A stretch of DNA of 50,000 nucleotides from Apostichopus japonicus. Its lineage: Eukaryota; Echinodermata; Holothuroidea; Aspidochirotida; Stichopodidae. The notes beneath the pieces were generated by a model. That model had not been told where the DNA came from. It did no database searches and was given only the letters and a program-made list of their open reading frames with translations. Positions 31,150 through 46,478 of the stretch are shown one piece after another. The stretch is from the NCBI RefSeq assembly GCF_037975245.1, contig NC_092561.1:7555001-7605000 (forward strand), read 5' to 3'. The number at the start of each line of letters is the position of its first letter. Positions within the stretch are counted from its first letter, which is position 1. Both the position numbers and the translations under genes were made by a program.

Positions 31150-31245
31150 ACGGTGGGGGTGAGGGGGTGAGAGGGTGAAGAGTTACAGGATGATGGAATG
31201 AGGGGGTGAGGGGTAAGGGGTGAGGGATAGGGAAGTGGGAAAGGA
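31150..31245 (+). repeat. GGGGGTGAG purine-rich tract
   Basis: Irregular repeats of GGGTGAG/GGGGTAAG; at least four G-runs within 40 bp could form a G-quadruplex. Confidence 0.6.
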
Positions 31246-33000
31246 CACAATCTTCGAGGTCTATAGCGGGACATTTGACATTCATTTGGGTACACAAGTT
31301 TACCTCAAAGCTCTCCAAGAAAATAAATCCTCCGTACATTTCCGTGCTAAAACTTCCAGTTTTTGCCCATTTTCAACAAAAATAAAACACTTTCTAAATC
31401 CTTTTTTAATTTGTTCAACAGCAGGGCACTCTTAATTAACAAAATAGAAATTACTTAATGGATTAGCTACTTTTCATGACGCCCCCTCCCCCTCCCCCCA
31501 ATAAAAACCCCAAAATAATGAGAAGGGGTAGTTCTGTGATTTCCACAAACTGGGCAGTTGGGGTGTCGTTCTCCCTAAGGGGCTCCGTTGCCCCTGGCTA
31601 TAAATATATAAAGTTACAATTTATCAAATTAAGGCACACTCCGAGACTTTTAATATAGGGGAAGAGTCCTAAATGTGATAAACTAATTATTCAATTCGGA
31701 TCTAATAGGGGGAGAAACGTATTGACTAAGTATTGATTTTGAAACAACTTCACAATTCATTTATATCGTAATGTGATGAAACTCCCGGCCGACGAATTCT
31801 ATGAATCAAGTTGATGCATTTATTTAGTCATTTTTGTCCATTTTCTTTCCTTTTTTCTTCATTTTTTTGTAATGAGATTTCTGTTTTGAAGTTTTTTGAC
31901 GATAGTCCGCGATATACAAGTAATTTTGAAAACGCCTTGTTGCAAACAAATAATGCTCTTAATATATTCATTAATTTATTGTTGTCACTGTCGGAAGATC
32001 AATAATTCCCAGGTCACATGACTCTAGCCACCGTGTCTGGACAAACAGGAAGTAGCATACCACCGGGAATTAATGAGTCATCATACCATGGGCTTGAATT
32101 TCACGAAATTAACAATTAGGTATTCTAGCCAATTGAATTGCTAATCATATTGACAATTCTTAGACTTACTGAAAGTCCACTACCAACATATGCTGTTCTT
32201 CAACTTGTCTGTTGTATCTGAACACAGATTTAACGATTCTTCTTTATTTTCCAAAGTGAACAAGAAACTTTTTTTCAAATCTGTTATTATATGCTTCTTG
32301 GTGACGATATTCAATAGCATTACTAGATAGGTAAAAAATATTTTAAAAAAGTTTCCGTAAGATTAAGAAATTTTGTTTTCAGGTCTTGCTGCTGCGTTTC
32401 ACCATTCTGTAATTTTCAAACTACTTGGCCGTTTTATTTTCTCATTAAAACCAAATTATCAACCGCCGCCCGACCCGAAACCGCCCCATCCCTCCCCTTA
32501 ACAGGTCCAATCTTGTTTGCTCTGAAACAATCCACCTCACTGAGCCCAGATTTTACTATGTAAATTAAGCTGGAACCATACATGTATTTATATTTTGCAC
32601 AAGAGGATGTTGACCTGTTCTTATCGTTTGTTATATTTTAACTTGACAATTTTTTAAAGTTATATTTCATACATAATTAATGTTCATAACAAGAAGAGTT
32701 TCTTCACTACCATGAGCAGCAAGTATATGTATCGTGAAGAAGTATGATGTCATGACATAAACGATCAATCATATTTAAGTTCACTTAAGCTGTTTCACCT
32801 GCATGTATTGCCGAGAGGTATATGTTAATTGTATACGTCCTACACCCTCTACACCTCCTATAACCATGACCTATCCATTACCCAGCTTACTTACCCAACC
32901 ATACCTTTTACCTCCTCGCCATACTCCCCTTATTCCATTCCTTGATGACAATTACTCACTACCCCACTATAACCAACTCATCGAATGCTTACCTATAATC

Positions 33001-33215
33001 AGGCGCGTAGCCAGGGGGGGGGGCGAAGGCGGTAGCCGCCCTCCCTTGAGCATATTTTTAATTTTTTTTTAAATGTTTTTATGATATCGCTAGTAATTTC
33101 AAAAGAGAAAATGCTAAGATGCAACTTACAAGGCCTGGGAAGTGCCATTTCCAGCGATCTGGGAGGCATTTTCAACCAAAATTTTCTTGTACGCTTCGCG
33201 CCAACTCAAATGGCC
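33001..33215. mobile_element. hAT MITE remnant
   Basis: Starts CAGGCGCGTAGCCAGGGG, a hAT-like terminus. It includes CCTGGGAAGTGCCATTTCCA and TTCTTGTACGCTTCGCGCC, the same internal core found in the elements at 7708, 14614 and 27614. The right terminus is not visible. Confidence 0.55.
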
Positions 33216-35483
33216 TTCAACAACTGACCCTATCCACTTACCCATTTTTACTCACGAACTTGTTAAAATTATCAGCCCATGACACCACTAACACACTGAG
33301 CCACTTACCCATCTTTACCCCTTACAATATCCCATTATACACTTATCCAAACTACATCACCCATTCACCTTTCCGTACTGACCCTTACCCGAATACTCCT
33401 CCCATACATTTCAGTCCCTCCACCACCGCCCCCCCCCCCCTTTACCGTACATAGAAGGTACCTCCCCTTCCTGAAAAGGTCAGCTTTTTATAACATTTTG
33501 CTTTCGATACTTTCTGATACTAGAATACCAAATCAATACAGTTCTGTAGTTTGACTATAAACGGTCAAGGATCTTTCTAAATAATCTATTCCGTCAGTTC
33601 CAAATTTACTTGTTGACTAATTGACTTCCGTTTGCTGAATAATTACCACTAGTGGGTGTCTAAGTTTGCCTAAATTACAACATTATTTTAATTAATATTC
33701 GGTGGGTTTGGTAAAATTGTTGACCATTACGAGGCCGAAAAAGATTCTTTTAAGGTAAAAAAAAAAACCAAGAAAATACAAACAAACACACTCACGATAT
33801 TCTTTCCTTCCTCTCATCCCTTACCTGTTGACCCCTAACCCCACCTTACTCAAGAACCACACCCTACTCAATACCACACCCACTCAAGATCATACCCACT
33901 AAACAGTAACCTTCTCACAGGAAACACCCATAGATAAAAATCAAATCTCGATATTCGTCAAATAAACACCCACATAATTAAAAAACCCTGCGATACGTCC
34001 ATTTTCAGTTTCAACAATAGCTGACCCACAATATCATGACCATACTACAACCGTCAAGTTCATTTTGGTATTTTAATCGAAAACACATCGTCTCCGAGAC
34101 GCCAAGCTAAAGCTTAACATAAGACATGGCGAGCGATTCTTAATTTTTTTGTTTTTCTCCAATCTTGCAGTTTATTATATGTATGTCACGTACCCATTAA
34201 TCTCAAGGTACTATCACCGTACCAATGCATGGCAAAGGCGATCTCCCGAAGAATAAAACACTCTTCAAATTTTTGCTTTCAAATCGAGGACGGAGGTAGC
34301 TACAAGTAATATCTTTACATAGTATAGACTATGCCACGAAATTGAACGAATCCTTCATATAACGACGCCTCGATATTTGTTTTTCAACGTCTCGAGTACA
34401 GCCGGTCAATTGCAGCATGGTACATCTAAGGAAGATGTTACGTGCCATATATTCGGTCAATTTGTTTTCTTTTTATTGTACGTGGGAAATAAACTGTAAA
34501 TGTATATGCATCGTATACCGTATTTGACAGTGATAACGAAGGTGACGGTAAGGGGAAGGATGAGGAGGGTAGGGGCGGGGCGGGTTGGTGAGGAGTGAGG
34601 AGGAGTAGTGAGACAGGGAGAGGCAAAAGGTGAATGGTTGGAGGGAGTGTATGAGTGAGGTGTGTAGCACATCATGCGTAAGGAGTAACAAGAAACTTTT
34701 CAAAGGAGACTTCGACACAAAACTTTCAAGCTCTTAATGTGAGATTCGAGGGATTAGTGGGGAGCGAGGGTTGTAGGGTGTATCAGGGGTTTCATTCCGG
34801 ATTCTATAAGGAGGGGCTGTATCACTGAGGTATGTGTCTGGGAGGGGGACGGTCGATCCCCGTGGTAAGAAGTTAACATCGTAGACTTGAAATGGTGCAT
34901 TCTGCGACAAATTTAGTGTTACATTAGGTTTATAATCAGGTCTACGGGCAAGACTGTATTAGTAACTACTTTAGCTCTTTGTAGAGGTTTGGAGTGGTAT
35001 GTTTGTGTGTGTGGGGTGGGAGGGGGAGGGGGAGGAGGTCGGGTGGTGTACACCCTCACACACCCTGGGTCCGTACCTGTACTACAAGGAAAACGCAATA
35101 TAATATATTTAATTATAATACATTTCGGATAAATCAACGGAAAACGGACAGTGCGTAAACAGCAACTTATATCTATTGAACGTGCACAATATGTTTATTT
35201 ATCATCTTTTCTGAAATATTATCAAAATCATCGCAAAAGGAAAAGTAAAATATTAGTAATACCTTATTTCAGACACTGAACGTTGAAAATGATGAAGCCA
35301 GAATTTTATTAACAGACAGTAGATGAACGTTACCTAACAGGTAACGACGTGATAATTTTCACTTATATATTCATACAGTGAAGGTAGAAACCAATGGCAT
35401 AAGTTCACATTTTTGTTGGTTGGACATTTGTATAGTTATGCAGTGAAGTAGGTCTATGTGCAGCCAATGCGGACAATTTCCAA

Positions 35484-36793
<1,310 letters not shown>

Positions 36794-36804
36794 ATATATA
36801 TATA

Positions 36805-38100
36805 ACTTTCTTTTGTTGGCAACATTTACAGAAGAAAAAAAGGATTTTGACTGGGGTAGGGGAGGAGGGAAGGAAGACGCAGGGAATTGGAGGGGAGACT
36901 TAACAGAGAAAGAAACAATGAGCAGTTAGCAGACGGTATCCCCCCCCCCCTTTTTCATGAACAGTTCTTCGTAGTAGATTCCTCTGACGACACATCGAAA
37001 TTGGATTGATCTTGACTTTGAAAATCTTTCTTTTACCCGAAAATAATTAAAACGCATCGCAAAGAAAAAGAGAATAAAAATAAAACAGACTGCAACGGCA
37101 GACGGAGACAATGTCGCTTTTGGATATTTTCTCTGTTGAACATAAAAATGTTCTATATAAACAGGAAATTATTCTTATCTCGTTACAACTCCCAGATGTA
37201 ATACTTAGTAAGATGCATTTATTAATAAATGGCAACACGAGTATCTAAACAAACAGTACTTTAGTTGCCCCAAACTGGCCTCTACAATTCCGGCATCGTG
37301 CCCTTATTTCTTGACAGACTAGGAAATGAATTTTTTTGTTTTGTTTATAGTATAGAAAACATGCGAGTGGGCTTATGAAGGGCGGTTGTCGGTCCGTCCC
37401 AGTACGCGCGGTTTCGCCCTTCGATTTTTACCCTCCCGCCCACAGACTCCACAACATCGATCGATTGAGAAATAAACAAAAAGGCTGGACAGTAAGATGG
37501 GGAAAAAAATGTAGTACGGAGGTCTAGACATTTTCGAAATAGATATCGTCTAAGAGATTCTCCTTTCGCACCACGTTTTCCTTTTCTTTTCTTTTTTACC
37601 TTCTTTTTTCTTCTGTTGCCTTCTTTAAATCTCACGGCAAAAGGGCCGAAGAAATTGAGATTTTAAACGAGGTCAAGTATCAACACCAGTACGTCTTATC
37701 GATATATACTAACAGAGTTAAAGGCCTATTAACTCTCTAAGGACTTTCTGGACTCAATAGGTTGTAAAACAAACCTAAGAGAAGGAGAGAGAGATAGATA
37801 GACAGAGGAGTAGAACGGCCAAAAAAAAAAAAAAAAAGATAGAAAAAGACGAACGAATGAGTGAGTGAATATAAGAGCCAAGGCACGCCAGACACACTGC
37901 CCTGGGAGAGTAGTGATTTTGTTAGAAACTTTTGCCCGAGAAAAAGAAAAAAAAATGTGAAACGAAATGGTAAGGAGATCGGAAGGCACACAAATTAAAA
38001 ACGAATGGTCTTTATTGGCCTTTACGAGCATGTCCTGTGAACACGCCTATTAGACAGTCTGAACGGAGCCGTCGTAGTCTTCTAAGGGAGTCTGTCGGGT
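36805..38100. other. Non-coding region
   Basis: AT-rich, with A/T homopolymers (for example 37820-37838) and AGAGAGATAGATAGAC runs. The minus-strand frames here are low in complexity and have no splice or domain support. Confidence 0.5.
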
Positions 38101-38449
38101 GGCTACGGTGATAATGTACCCAAACTGAGAAACGGATTGGCGCCGACAATTGTAAATGAAGTGCAGCGCTAGTACAAATGAACCGGTCTTGGAATGGATA
38201 CCAGGCAGTCTGGTATTGGAAGTTGGATGGACTTGTGGCGGCGACGGATACTTTGGACGAGGGTACTTAAAGCTTACTATATTTAGTTAGTGTTCTACGA
38301 CAAAACGTGCACGCGTATACGGTGGTGTTCTTCTTTACACGTTGATCATCTTCTTTGGATGAATCGAGTTCAACTTTACATCTGGTTTACACTTTCGCAG
38401 GGATAGCTCTTCGAGGCAAACATATTTCTTTTTGTTACTAAGATGAAAG
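38101..38449 (+). other. Possible promoter and first exon of a plus-strand gene
   Basis: This stretch is richer in CpG than its surroundings (for example GGCGGCGACGG, ACGTGCACGCGTATACGG). TATATTTAG at about 38278 is TATA-like. An ATG at 38443 is followed by AAA G and a good GTATGT donor at 38450, giving a phase-1 exon that encodes only Met-Lys. Downstream exons were not found. The call rests on composition and one donor. Confidence 0.25.
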
Positions 38450-40340
38450 GTATGTCTGTCTAAAAAATTTTTTCACGGTATTCATTGTAATTGAATTGTT
38501 GTTTTTTGCTTTCATAATATTTGTGGTGTATATTTAAGTGTTATAACACGTGTTTTATAGAGAGGGTGCATTTATATCGTACGTGATGGGAGTTACTTGT
38601 TGCATAGAGTATAATACCATGACTTCGTCGACAGAGGGATAGCAGAGCGCCCCCATTTTATATTTTCAAGTTAAGATTTCAAGCGGTCGGGTTACACACT
38701 TTCTCTCACTGCTTTTCACTTTGAATAATTAGGTTGTAAATTTAACCTACAAAGGGGAGGTATGCAAGTTACAAAAATTTATATCCCAGAACATGAGGGG
38801 GAAAAGGGAAGTCGTAAAAACAAGTTATTTTAGTAAATTTAACATAATACTCATCATTTGAAAAGCCGGTAAGATATATGAATCTTTACCGTGTAATGTG
38901 TGAATCTGTATGCAGATTTAACTTGTTTAGTTATAAGTACAGGTTGCATGTACCGAGTACAATTTCAAACTCTTTTTAGGTTTTGTGCTGAACTTAATAG
39001 GATGTGGTGTGACGTTCTTGGAGACATGGAAATTAGACCTCTTGACCTCTACAAAGATTGGGTAGTTTAAATATTGTCATTAAAAATGTAAAAACAAATG
39101 TTTCATCCGATTGCCTGAAGCGAAAGTCTAGAACTAGGTCTGGCCCCGAGGGTCAATCTTGTTACCGAGCCCCCCCCCCCCACCACACACACACATTTGA
39201 ACTCATTAGTTTTCGTTAATTGTGATGTAAAAACGACAATATATGTTTCTTTATCGCATATTTCCCCGAGCTCCCCTGATTGACCACATCCCGAGGCTGT
39301 ACTCACCTGACCCTTCTCACCTGACCCTTCACTTCACACATAATTAACACCATGTGCATGTGTACGTGGGGTATGTGATAAACCATATATGTCACTAACA
39401 GTTTGGTAAGGTGTACCACCCCCTCCTCAGCTCCCACCTGAGAAGGTGGACCTCGTTGGTTCATTAAACCTACCGGTTTAATGACAAGAACAGCACCCAT
39501 CAGGTCCCGAACATGTCTATGCAAAACAGGATTTTAGGTATGCATCTATTATGAAAGTAATATAGGCTGCAATATGAAGTTTTGTTTTTAAAGTAAATAA
39601 CAGGATATATCAACATTTTGTATAGGGATAGACTTCGGTGAAATTAAGTAACGAACGAGCGAGCAAAAAAGTAATTTCAAAAATGAAGACGAGAGAAGCA
39701 ATGCTGCCGATATATGTCAAACTATCACATGCGATGTGGTTGCCTTCTAATAAATACATACGGCAATAAGCAAACTTAGTCAAATCCCAAATTCGTAAAC
39801 AGCGCACAACAATAATTTGTACCACGTACAGAGACAGCGAAGCTAAATTAGTTTTGCGATGAGTGAGAGGCGGTATTACCAACGCTGCACAAAGTTCAAT
39901 AGAACACCTAAAGCTTCGCTTGATGACGTCACGAATGTGTCTCATACGCGTCATTTCCGAGTGTACACGGAGAGAGACCGTCTGTGACTGAGAGACGTAA
40001 TTCGGGCATTTAAATGCTTGTTTATTACGCCTGGTTTAGTGGTGTTTATACAAAAATATCGTATGAAAGCTATAAAAATTCGGTTTATTTTCAGTCTTCG
40101 GTGGAAGTTTTTTTTTTTTTAAACCTGATTGATGTCAGAGAAGGCCGGGAAGTATACTTCGTCGCGTAGGCTGATATAAGTAACACTATATAATCGCCCT
40201 GTCGAGTGAGAGGAGTGAAAAATGTCATGACATTAATAGACGCAAACACATTGACAGTCCAATAGCATTGCTACAGGCAATTCTCATTCAGACGTTGAAA
40301 TTTTAAAATAGAAAGAGAAGAGACAAGTATAAATATTCCT
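38450..40340. other. Non-coding region
   Basis: Nothing recognised. The 114-codon minus-strand frame at 39610-39954 has no domain, codon or splice support. A C homopolymer plus CA repeat lies at 39170-39196. Confidence 0.5.
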
Positions 40341-40344
40341 AAAA

Positions 40345-40748
<404 letters not shown>

Positions 40749-41404
40749 AGGAAAGGGAGGCCATCATTCAACTGTACGCTAAATAAATCGATTAATATAT
40801 ACCAGTCCTGTTTGGCGAAATCATTTCTGAACCTATAAAATTATATTTACAAAATCATTGAAAACGAATACACTTTGATCAAATGCACAATTAGTTATTC
40901 ATTCGAAAGCAAGTATTCTGAGCCAAGTGCGTTCCTTATTTTAAGTCGATGAATAATACGGTAGTGCTTAATTTTGCCAGGTCATTTTCTTCACGTATAG
41001 TCCCCTGATAGTTTCTATGAGAATATGATTGTAATAATGATCTTCTCATATAGGGTTACACTAAAAGGAGAGAAAGGGCAATCCAATTTCTTGTCGCCAG
41101 GTCTTCAAGTCAATTCGTCGTATTGCTAATACCGATTGATCACTTAGTATATACGAAGTCTGAACGAGAGTTTCTCGTGTACTTTTATGGCTTAACAACC
41201 GAAGCTCATTGTGGACATCATTGTTTACCACAGAGTCAATATCGTTGAATCCAGACGGCTAACTGATTCATTATATATCACGAATCATATCAGCGCGAGT
41301 GGTATTCGCGCATTGAGTAGAACATGCACAACATTTTCATTGAGTTACTAGAAATGATAAAACAATGGATGAAAAGATCGACAATACGGTCCGTGCACCG
41401 AAGA

Positions 41405-41478
41405 TCTGACGTCATCATCAAGTTAGCTTTAAAGGAGCATTGCAGAGATTTGGCATAATTTTAAAAGGTGTACCGGTA
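41405..41478 (+). repeat. Dispersed TGACGTCA / TTAAAGGAGCA element
   Basis: CTGACGTCATCATCAAGTTA then GCTTTAAAGGAGCATTGCAG and TTTGGCATAATTTTAAAAGG. The best-preserved copy in the window. Confidence 0.6.
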
Positions 41479-42099
41479 TATCTTGAAAACAAGAATAGCT
41501 ATCGAAACATAACTAGCGATCAATTTTTTTAATTTTTTAATTTATTTATGTTTGCTTCGACAAATGACATCGCAAGACAAAATTCCTGTCTTAAGTCATC
41601 CTTTAATACGGATCAGATATGTAATATTTGATCAATGCAGAATTCAAGACTAAATTCAAGTAGGCATATAGTATAATCTCAAGAGGTAATTCAATGGGGT
41701 AGTTCTTTTGAGATATCAAAGATTGTTACGTAATGTAAAGATGAAATAAAACAAAAATGAGAATAAATATCCGTATTTTATATATATATCCCACCAATGG
41801 ATGGATCAAGACAAGGCATGTTGAAAAATTAATCAACAATGTAAATGAAAAAAAAGCCAATTTGTTGAAAAATCATTTCAATACTGGGAATGGATCCGTT
41901 GATTTTTGGTCGGAAAGATTTGTCTGCACGACTAATAAAACCTCAGTTTATATCATCCAAAAGGCGACATTGAGTGAATGTCAAGCTTAATTCAAGGTCG
42001 GAACCAGGATTTTATAAGAATGGGGTGTATCCTCATTGAAATCGAACCGATGAAGGGAGGTTAAGCGGTCCTCCTTTAGAGAAACATTAAAATTTTAGA

Positions 42100-42396
42100 A
42101 GTCAATGGGTACATTACTTATTTTGATCTTTTATTATATGTGTGTGAGGTTGAAAGGTGTGGATGTGTGTGTGTGGGGGGGGGGGTGGGGGAGTGGTTCA
42201 CCCTACACCCCTGAATCCGCGCCTGAAATCACTGACCATTCAGTACTAGAGTACTAAGTGATCAATCCCTTCCTCATGTTCCATTCAGATTCAAGACTGA
42301 GGGACACGTTTTCCTATATACCCACAAAGATCGTAACAAATAATTGTAAAGACACTTGGTACAAAACATATCGATTTTGAAACAGCGCCACAACGC
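42100..42396 (+). repeat. Tandem duplication, copy A (about 297 bp period)
   Basis: GGGGGAGTGGTTCACC, then TCCGCGCCTGAAATCACTGA, then AAACAGCGCCACAACGC recur 297 bp or so later. Each copy contains a variable G homopolymer next to a GT repeat. Confidence 0.75.
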
Positions 42397-42692
42397 TTGG
42401 TGAAGCTCATTAATATCATTTTATCTGAACTTGCGCAATCTGTGTGGCGTGTATAGTGTGTGTGTTTTTGTGGGGGGGGGGGGTGGGGGAGTGGTTCACC
42501 CCACATCCCTAGATCCGCGCCTGAAACCACTGACCATTCAGAACTAGAGTACTAAGTGAGTAATCCCTTCCTTAGGTTCCTTTCAGATTCGAAAGGGACA
42601 CGTTTTCCTATATGCATGCAAAGATCGTTACAATTTGTAAAGACGCTTGCTGGTACAAAACATATCAATTTTGAAACAGCGCCACAACACTT
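42397..42692 (+). repeat. Tandem duplication, copy B
   Basis: Second copy, with the landmarks in the same order (TCCGCGCCTGAAACCACTGA at about 42513, AAACAGCGCCACAACAC at about 42675). Several small deletions relative to copy A. Confidence 0.75.
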
Positions 42693-43649
42693 TTTTTTTG
42701 TGTACTCTTCCTGAGGAACAGTAATCCGCCGGATTAATTTCGGCCCTTAATGGAGCATGATACTTTAATTAAAGAACCCATTTAGCTTTAACTATTACGG
42801 GTTCGCTCTTAATCCGAAAGGGCGCCACTATATTTTCCGTTGCATAGCAACATCTTTCGAGAAAGCGTCATAGATCTTCGACAACGCGCACCAGACTCCA
42901 ATAGTACGTATTTCTGCGAGTGTAATGCATGGTATAGATAGTTACGTGTTTTGTGTCCAGTTATTGTGTAAGCGTAAACAATTATTACCAGAAGTTTCTT
43001 TAATTGTGATTCCCGCCAAAACTAGTGCGTAAACGTTTTCGTACGTAGTTATACCAACTTGGTAATGTTACCACAAACATCGTGTTGTTTTAAATTTCGA
43101 TGAGAAGCATCGTCGAATTTGCGACGGCGCGTTGATAAACGTATCACATGACTGAAAAGCCAGTACGCATATTGGAGAACGGTTATGGCCCTGTTGGCTT
43201 GCCATAAACTCGTGAATTACCTTGTAAGTAGACATTGCTGTTATTTCGGTTACATTCGTGTCATAATAGTGGTTCATACTTCGCTTACGTTCGTTGTTTT
43301 TCGATATCACAAACATTAACCCTGAACTCTTAAAATGAACATACATTTCTTATACAAGAGAATGACCTGTTATTCTGCTAAATCGTCGACACGTTTTGTT
43401 GATTCACACAGTATTCTAGTTCACACCATAAGTTCCGATTTCTAAACAAGTCACAATTCTAGTTTTACAATTTTCATTGAATTAATCAAAGTTTCTGCCC
43501 CCCTTGTATTTGATATAATCTAAGCTTTGAGCAATAACTCAACACTAATTTAACAAATATGTCTGGGCGATAGATCGGTCAACCTGTGATTTAGAATTTA
43601 AAAAAAATTCTATTGAAAATTAAAGGAGAAATGAGTCTTGAACACGGAA

Positions 43650-43697
43650 GATGACGTCATCTTTATATGGTGCACTTTTAAAGGAACACTCTGCATA
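43650..43697 (+). repeat. Dispersed TGACGTCA / TTAAAGGAACA element
   Basis: GATGACGTCATC, then TTTTAAAGGAACACTCTGCA. A diverged copy of the 41405 family. Confidence 0.5.
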
Positions 43698-46013
43698 TGA
43701 ACCAAGTTGTATGTCCAAAGGAAAACACCTTGGAAACAAAAATCAACTTCAATAACAACAACAACAACAACAACATCAACATTGGTACAGACAGATGATT
43801 CCTGCTGGGTGTTGCGGCTCCTTTTGGGTGAAGGGGGGGGGGGGGCTGTGGGCTGTGACATACAAGCACTAAACTCTGCCGAAGTCTCTCTTTTATTGCG
43901 ATTGCTTAGCCTAGCCATTTTTGGGTTGTCAATGATTGTTGTATAGTATACGGGGTGACTGTTATAGGCCTCCCAAAACTCATACGTCGTTAGATGTGTC
44001 AAGACGCACGTTAAATGGGAGATTGTGATACTCAGCGACATGTTTCTTGTCATCTTCTCCGTATAGTCTGCACTCTCGCCCTCTATACACACATATTTGT
44101 CTCTCTTGATTAATAACCATCAGCAAAGTAATGTATAGCATAATATTTGCCTATCTATCCATGGTTCACGTCTATTATGACAAAGTAAGTTATTCTGCCC
44201 ACATATTAGCACACATGTTATGATCCACTACTCAGTGACATCAAAGGGAGACCGCAAGTTGGACTAAGTCATCTTCGATTTCGGTTGTCTTTGTCCTCTA
44301 GCCAGGGAGTGTCTTCTCTAACTCCTTTTGAGTTCTCTGTGTTATCTGCGCATCCTTGTTATGAGGCAGGTAGGTAGTTTCTCCGATCGCTTAGTCAAAC
44401 AAACAAAGGCCTGTGGATCAAAGATGGGCGAATGCTGGGAAACTTGATTGAGTCATTATAGGGTCATTGTCAACAGTGGGTGGCCGGTGGGTACAAACTA
44501 CACGTTGCAAATGATTTCAAAAAATATATGTATATATAATATGCATCATATCTTATATATAATTTTTAATGATGCATTAATTAAATCGTGTAATTTCTGG
44601 TCAGTAAATAGCCGTAATCGAAATTAAAGAAATAGGTGGTAAAAATATAAACTGTATAAGACGTTTAAGAGACGCCGTTACTATGGCTATGCAATAAAAT
44701 CCCCTGGAATCCCCTGGAAACAGTGCGTTGCAATAGAAACAGCAATGAAGCATGATTGATGTCTGCGATAGACGTAAACGTGCAACAGCTACCAAGATTG
44801 TGTGTGTGGAGGGGTGGGGTGGTGGATGGGGCGGGTGAGGGTTGGGGGATGGTGGATCGGAGTCTGAAAGGCAGTAAGAAACTTGGCGTTCAGTGGACTG
44901 ATTAGTGACCGACAGAAGGAAACATCACGTGTATACATGCAGCTAGCCTCTGACTGGCGTTTACCGCGTATTTTTTCTCTTTTCTAGACATCTCGTTTAC
45001 GACAAGAGAACGGGTTTGGAAAGGAATGTAACCGTCATGCAATTACTACTACAGTTTACTCCATTTTGGGGTCATTACCTCGTTCTTAGTCACCCGATGG
45101 GGGGCATAGTATTTACCGATTGTTACCACCTCAGAGATTCCTTCCTCTTCTCGTCATTCATTAGGTCGAGAAAAAAGAGTGAAAAGTTAGAGCACGATAC
45201 ACTTATCTAATCCATCTATCACCTTTTTATCACATTCAAAACCAACATACGTATTGCCACCTCATCAACCCACCCGTAAGGTCACCATGCTAGACGCCCC
45301 CCCTTTTCAACATTTGAGGCACTTATAGTGTCAGCGTAAATCTTCTTTATTGTTTTTCCTGCGCACCACACACGTTCTCACTGACAGTTATTTCAATAAA
45401 CAGAACCTAATATTCCGCTTGTTTTCGACATATTTACGCTTGTGTAAAGAGTGTACAATATAAATAACAAAACCCCTTTGAATGCCACTCAAAAAAAAAA
45501 AAAAAAAAAGATTGTGGATAAGTCGCCGACCAGAGGGCTCTTACAAAATTCCATACACCCCTGTCATCGACTTGGTGGGGTGGTTGCAACCCAGCTCTTT
45601 GACCGGGAAAGAAAGAAAGTAAGAAAGTGAAGGGAAAAAAAGCTCAACACAGCTAACAGTGTTACTTCCGTGGGAATTTAAATTTGACTTTTTGTTTTTT
45701 TGTCTCGAATATTTATTAAGTTACCATGAAGTCGCATCGTCTGCTAAAATAATGACTGTCTTCTTGTCATAATTATGTGGCAATAAATTATTATATCGTC
45801 ATAAAAACTATGGAGGATGAGTAGCAGTTTTATTTCATTTCTGCAAATTACGCCACATTTTTTAGTTTTTATTTGTCACAAAAAGCTTAATTGCTGCATC
45901 ATAAAGCAATTTATAATTTTACTTTAGCTGTAAACAATATTTCATTTAAAGAGACAACAAAGTGGCCCAGTGTCGTGTCAAAACACTTAATACATGAAAC
46001 ATACACACACACA

Positions 46014-46172
46014 TGTCAGACCGAGGACCCGATTGTATTTTCCATTGTTCAAATCCACGTACCCTAACCTTAACAATACCCCATACAATAGAATTCTTCC
46101 GAGGACGTGGTGATTCTTCAGAAATCACAACCGAGGACCTGAAATTCTTTTGTTCAAGTCCTCGGTCAGAAT
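46014..46172. repeat. Inverted repeat of about 160 bp
   Basis: TGTCAGACCGAGGAC at the left pairs with GTCCTCGGTCAGAAT at the right. Inside, GTTCAAATCC at the left resembles GTTCAAGTCC at the right, and a second GAGGACGTGG / ACCGAGGACC pair lies in the middle. Possible MITE; no clear target duplication. Confidence 0.45.
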
Positions 46173-46413
46173 ACAAAACAAACGCACACGCACAGGCACT
46201 CACACACGTATATACAGGTACGCACAAACAACAACATCAACAATAAAAGAAATAAATTGGACGAGAAAATATTAGCTATCGCTTGCAAGCCTCTGTTGGA
46301 TTTCATGTTTGAATTCTGTTTTTTTTTTCTTTGACATTCGAAAAAATTAAATTTAAGTCAATATACAAAACAAAAACAAACTTTATAATTAACATATATG
46401 CCTTGAATGAGAA

Positions 46414-46478
46414 GCGGACGTCACCATCCATGCAGTCTTAAAGGAGCAATCCAAGACATTTGACATATTTTAACGGAA
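46414..46478 (+). repeat. Dispersed GACGTCA / TTAAAGGAGCA element
   Basis: GGACGTCACCATCCATGCAG then TCTTAAAGGAGCAATCCAAG and CATTTGACATATTTTAA. Confidence 0.55.

Noticed and set aside
39304-39524. 73-codon minus-strand ORF with tandem GTGAG donors
   Set aside because: The GGGTCAGGTGAG repeat is a short tandem duplication and the frame has no recognisable domain or matching acceptor.
39610-39954. 114-codon minus-strand ORF
   Set aside because: The composition is like the intergenic surroundings, with no splice sites, domain or homologous copy to support it.
43610-44092. 160-codon minus-strand ORF
   Set aside because: It crosses a GTT microsatellite (poly-Val), a G homopolymer and a dispersed repeat; no domain or conserved motif was seen.
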